Assembly: GCA_025929125.1 (NCBI GenBank)
Contig: JAICMT010000096.1
Span: forward strand, 1-6,275
Direction: 5' to 3'
Length of the DNA stretch: 6,275 nt
From: Acidobacteriaceae bacterium
GTDB lineage: Bacteria > Acidobacteriota > Terriglobia > Terriglobales > Acidobacteriaceae
A program made the translations under genes and the position numbers. The notes below the pieces were generated by a model. The model worked only from the letters and a program-made list of their open reading frames with translations, was not told the DNA's origin and made no database searches. Shown here in pieces: positions 4,776-6,275 of this stretch. Each line of letters opens with the position of its first letter. Within the stretch, counting starts at the first letter, position 1.

Positions 4776-6275
4776 CTAAACGGGGCTGCGTTTCAGCAGA
4801 TAATCCAGCCCGCAAAGCCGGTACCAGCGATAGCCGTACGGCTCCAGCAGCAGCGTATGGCCGCCGTCTTGATCCGGCTGGCTGTGGTCATGGGAGAGCA
4901 GGTTGGTCAACTCGCAGCGGTTGGCCGGCTCGCCGATCTTGAACGTGATCTCCCGGGGCTCCGAAGAAAGGTTGTGGATCGTTAACACCGAGTTGCCACG
5001 CCAGGTGTAGAGCATCCCCAGCGCATCGGCGGCGCGCAGGCTCAGAAAGCTGAAGTCTCCCCACCCGATCTCCGGCACCTCCTTGCGCATGCGTATGATG
5101 CGCTCCATCCAGTTCAGCAGCGACTCCGGATTCCGCCGTTGGTCGGCGACATTCACGTGCTGATACCCGTAGGGCCCATCGCTGATGAGCGGCAGCACCG
5201 GTTTTTCGCAGAGCGTGAAACCGGCCTCCGCCTCGTCCGACCACTGCATTGGCGTGCGCGCGCAATTGCGCTCCGGCAGTTCGAGGTTATCGCCCATGCC
5301 GATCTCGTCGCCATAGCGGAGAACCGGCGTGCCGGGCATCGTCATCATCAGGCTGTACGCCAGCTCGATGCGCCTTCGGTCGCCCTGCAGCATGGGAGCC
5401 AGACGCCGCCGGATACCCCGGTTATAGAGTTGCATCTCAGGCTTCGGGCCGAACTCCTCGAAGACCTTCTCGCGCTGCTCTGGCTCCAGACGCCCAAGGT
5501 CCAACTCGTCGTGGTTGCGCAGAAAATTTCCCCATTGTGCGCTGGCCGGCCGTGGTCTCGTCTGTTTCAGCGCTTTCATCAGCGGCCGGCAGTCTGCCGC
5601 GGCCATCGCGTAGAACAGCCGCTGATTGGCGTGGAAGTTGAACATCATCTGCAGGCGCTCACCGGCGACCCCGAAGTACTCCATATCCGTACCCGGCAGT
5701 ACGTTGGCCTCGGCCAGGATGATCGCCTCTCCCTCTCGCCAGGTGAGAAACTGCGCGAACTCGCGCAGCATGTCGTACTGCTCCACCTGCTTGCCGTCGG
5801 AAACCCTCGGCCCTTTGGTCGCGATTACGAAGGGCACCGCGTCCATGCGGAAGCCGGAGACGCCGAGCTGCAGCCAGAAACCCATGATCTTCAGGATCTC
5901 GGCGCGCACCTCCGGATTTGAAGTGTTCAGATCCGGCTGGAATTTGTAAAAGCGATGGAAGTAGTACATCCGCGCTTCGCGGTCATAGTCCCAGGTGGAC
6001 TTCTGTACGCCTGGAAAAACCACTCCGGATGCCGCGTCCTTCGGCTTCTTCTTCGACCATACGTACCAGTCTCGGTAGGGCGACTCCGGATCTTCGCGGG
6101 CCGATTGGAACCACGGATGCTGGTCCGAGGTGTGGTTCACCACCAGATCGATCAGCACCCGCATACCACGCTGCCGACAGCCATGGGTGAACTCGACGAA
6201 ATCGCCCAGCGTTCCGTAGCGCGGGTCCACTCCGTAGTAATCGCTCACGTCGTAGCCGTCATCCCGCATCGGCGA
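4776..6275 (-). CDS. GH13 alpha-amylase-superfamily enzyme, trehalose-synthase type (partial, N-terminus outside window)
   Basis: Reading begins SPMRDDGYDVSDYYGVDPRY, the region just after the first strands of the TIM barrel, so some tens of N-terminal residues lie beyond the right edge. Conserved GH13 regions are intact: DLVVNHTSDQHPWF (region I, about 6132-6149), GFRMDAVPF with the nucleophile Asp at 5841-5843, ILAEANVLPG with the acid/base Glu at 5709-5711, and FLRNHDELDL with the third catalytic Asp at 5508-5510. GIRRRLAPML, PGTPVLRYGDEIGMGDN and ARTPMQWS are typical of trehalose synthases (GH13_16), which interconvert maltose and trehalose in the cytoplasm. The C-terminal beta domain ends in EPYGYRWYRL and then GLDYLLKRS. 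No fused maltokinase follows, and the stretch between nucleophile and acid/base differs from standard TreS as I remember it. An active hydrolase or transglycosylase is certain at superfamily level; maltose/trehalose specificity is inferred. No signal peptide can be judged. Confidence 0.9.
   Translation of the reverse strand, partial: SPMRDDGYDVSDYYGVDPRYGTLGDFVEFTHGCRQRGMRVLIDLVVNHTSDQHPWFQSAREDPESPYRDWYVWSKKKPKDAASGVVFPGVQKSTWDYDREARMYYFHRFYKFQPDLNTSNPEVRAEILKIMGFWLQLGVSGFRMDAVPFVIATKGPRVSDGKQVEQYDMLREFAQFLTWREGEAIILAEANVLPGTDMEYFGVAGERLQMMFNFHANQRLFYAMAAADCRPLMKALKQTRPRPASAQWGNFLRNHDELDLGRLEPEQREKVFEEFGPKPEMQLYNRGIRRRLAPMLQGDRRRIELAYSLMMTMPGTPVLRYGDEIGMGDNLELPERNCARTPMQWSDEAEAGFTLCEKPVLPLISDGPYGYQHVNVADQRRNPESLLNWMERIIRMRKEVPEIGWGDFSFLSLRAADALGMLYTWRGNSVLTIHNLSSEPREITFKIGEPANRCELTNLLSHDHSQPDQDGGHTLLLEPYGYRWYRLCGLDYLLKRSPV

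Noticed and set aside
5139..5921. A 260-codon open frame on the plus strand opposite the GH13 gene
   Set aside because: It lies entirely over catalytic-domain coding sequence with intact GH13 motifs on the other strand; its translation is rich in R, H and L without recognisable features.

Overview
The window looks like chromosomal DNA of an Acidobacteriota (Terriglobia) soil bacterium, in the broad sphere of Granulicella, Terriglobus or Edaphobacter. The evidence is GC-rich coding sequence, the C-terminal tail of a TIGR03435-type protein (a family strongly expanded in that group) at the left edge, an AsmA-like envelope protein of acidobacterial style, and a trehalose-synthase-like GH13 enzyme. 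The taxonomic placement is inferred from remembered family likeness, not from a search.

Layout, left to right. Positions 1-86 (+) hold the last 27 complete codons of the TIGR03435-type gene. It converges on a minus-strand block of three genes transcribed from about 2699 down to 118: a 452-aa exported TPR protein (2699-1341), a 157-aa exported helical protein (1263-790) and a 190-aa exported helical protein (690-118). All three have clear signal peptides and good Shine-Dalgarno sequences, and they are separated by only 77 and 99 bp, so they may be one transcription unit acting outside the cytoplasm. The two small proteins have no function I recognise. They share a similar architecture and may be distant paralogues.

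A 121-bp divergent intergenic region (2700-2820) separates the TPR gene from a plus-strand AsmA-like membrane-anchored protein (2821-4413). That gene converges, with 32 bp between stop codons and a perfect 7-bp hairpin in the gap, on a small Flp-type (type IVb) prepilin gene (4670-4446, minus). Upstream of the pilin, on the same strand, is a GH13 alpha-amylase-superfamily enzyme of the trehalose synthase type (6275-4776), whose N-terminus lies beyond the right edge.

Taken together, the window is mostly cell-envelope or exported functions plus one cytoplasmic carbohydrate enzyme. There is no mobile element, CRISPR array, tRNA or rRNA, and no recognisable defence or biosynthetic system. The least explained part is the TPR plus two-small-exported-protein block. 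The pilin is notable for standing without any tad/cpa assembly genes in view. No stretch over 300 bases lacks a gene.
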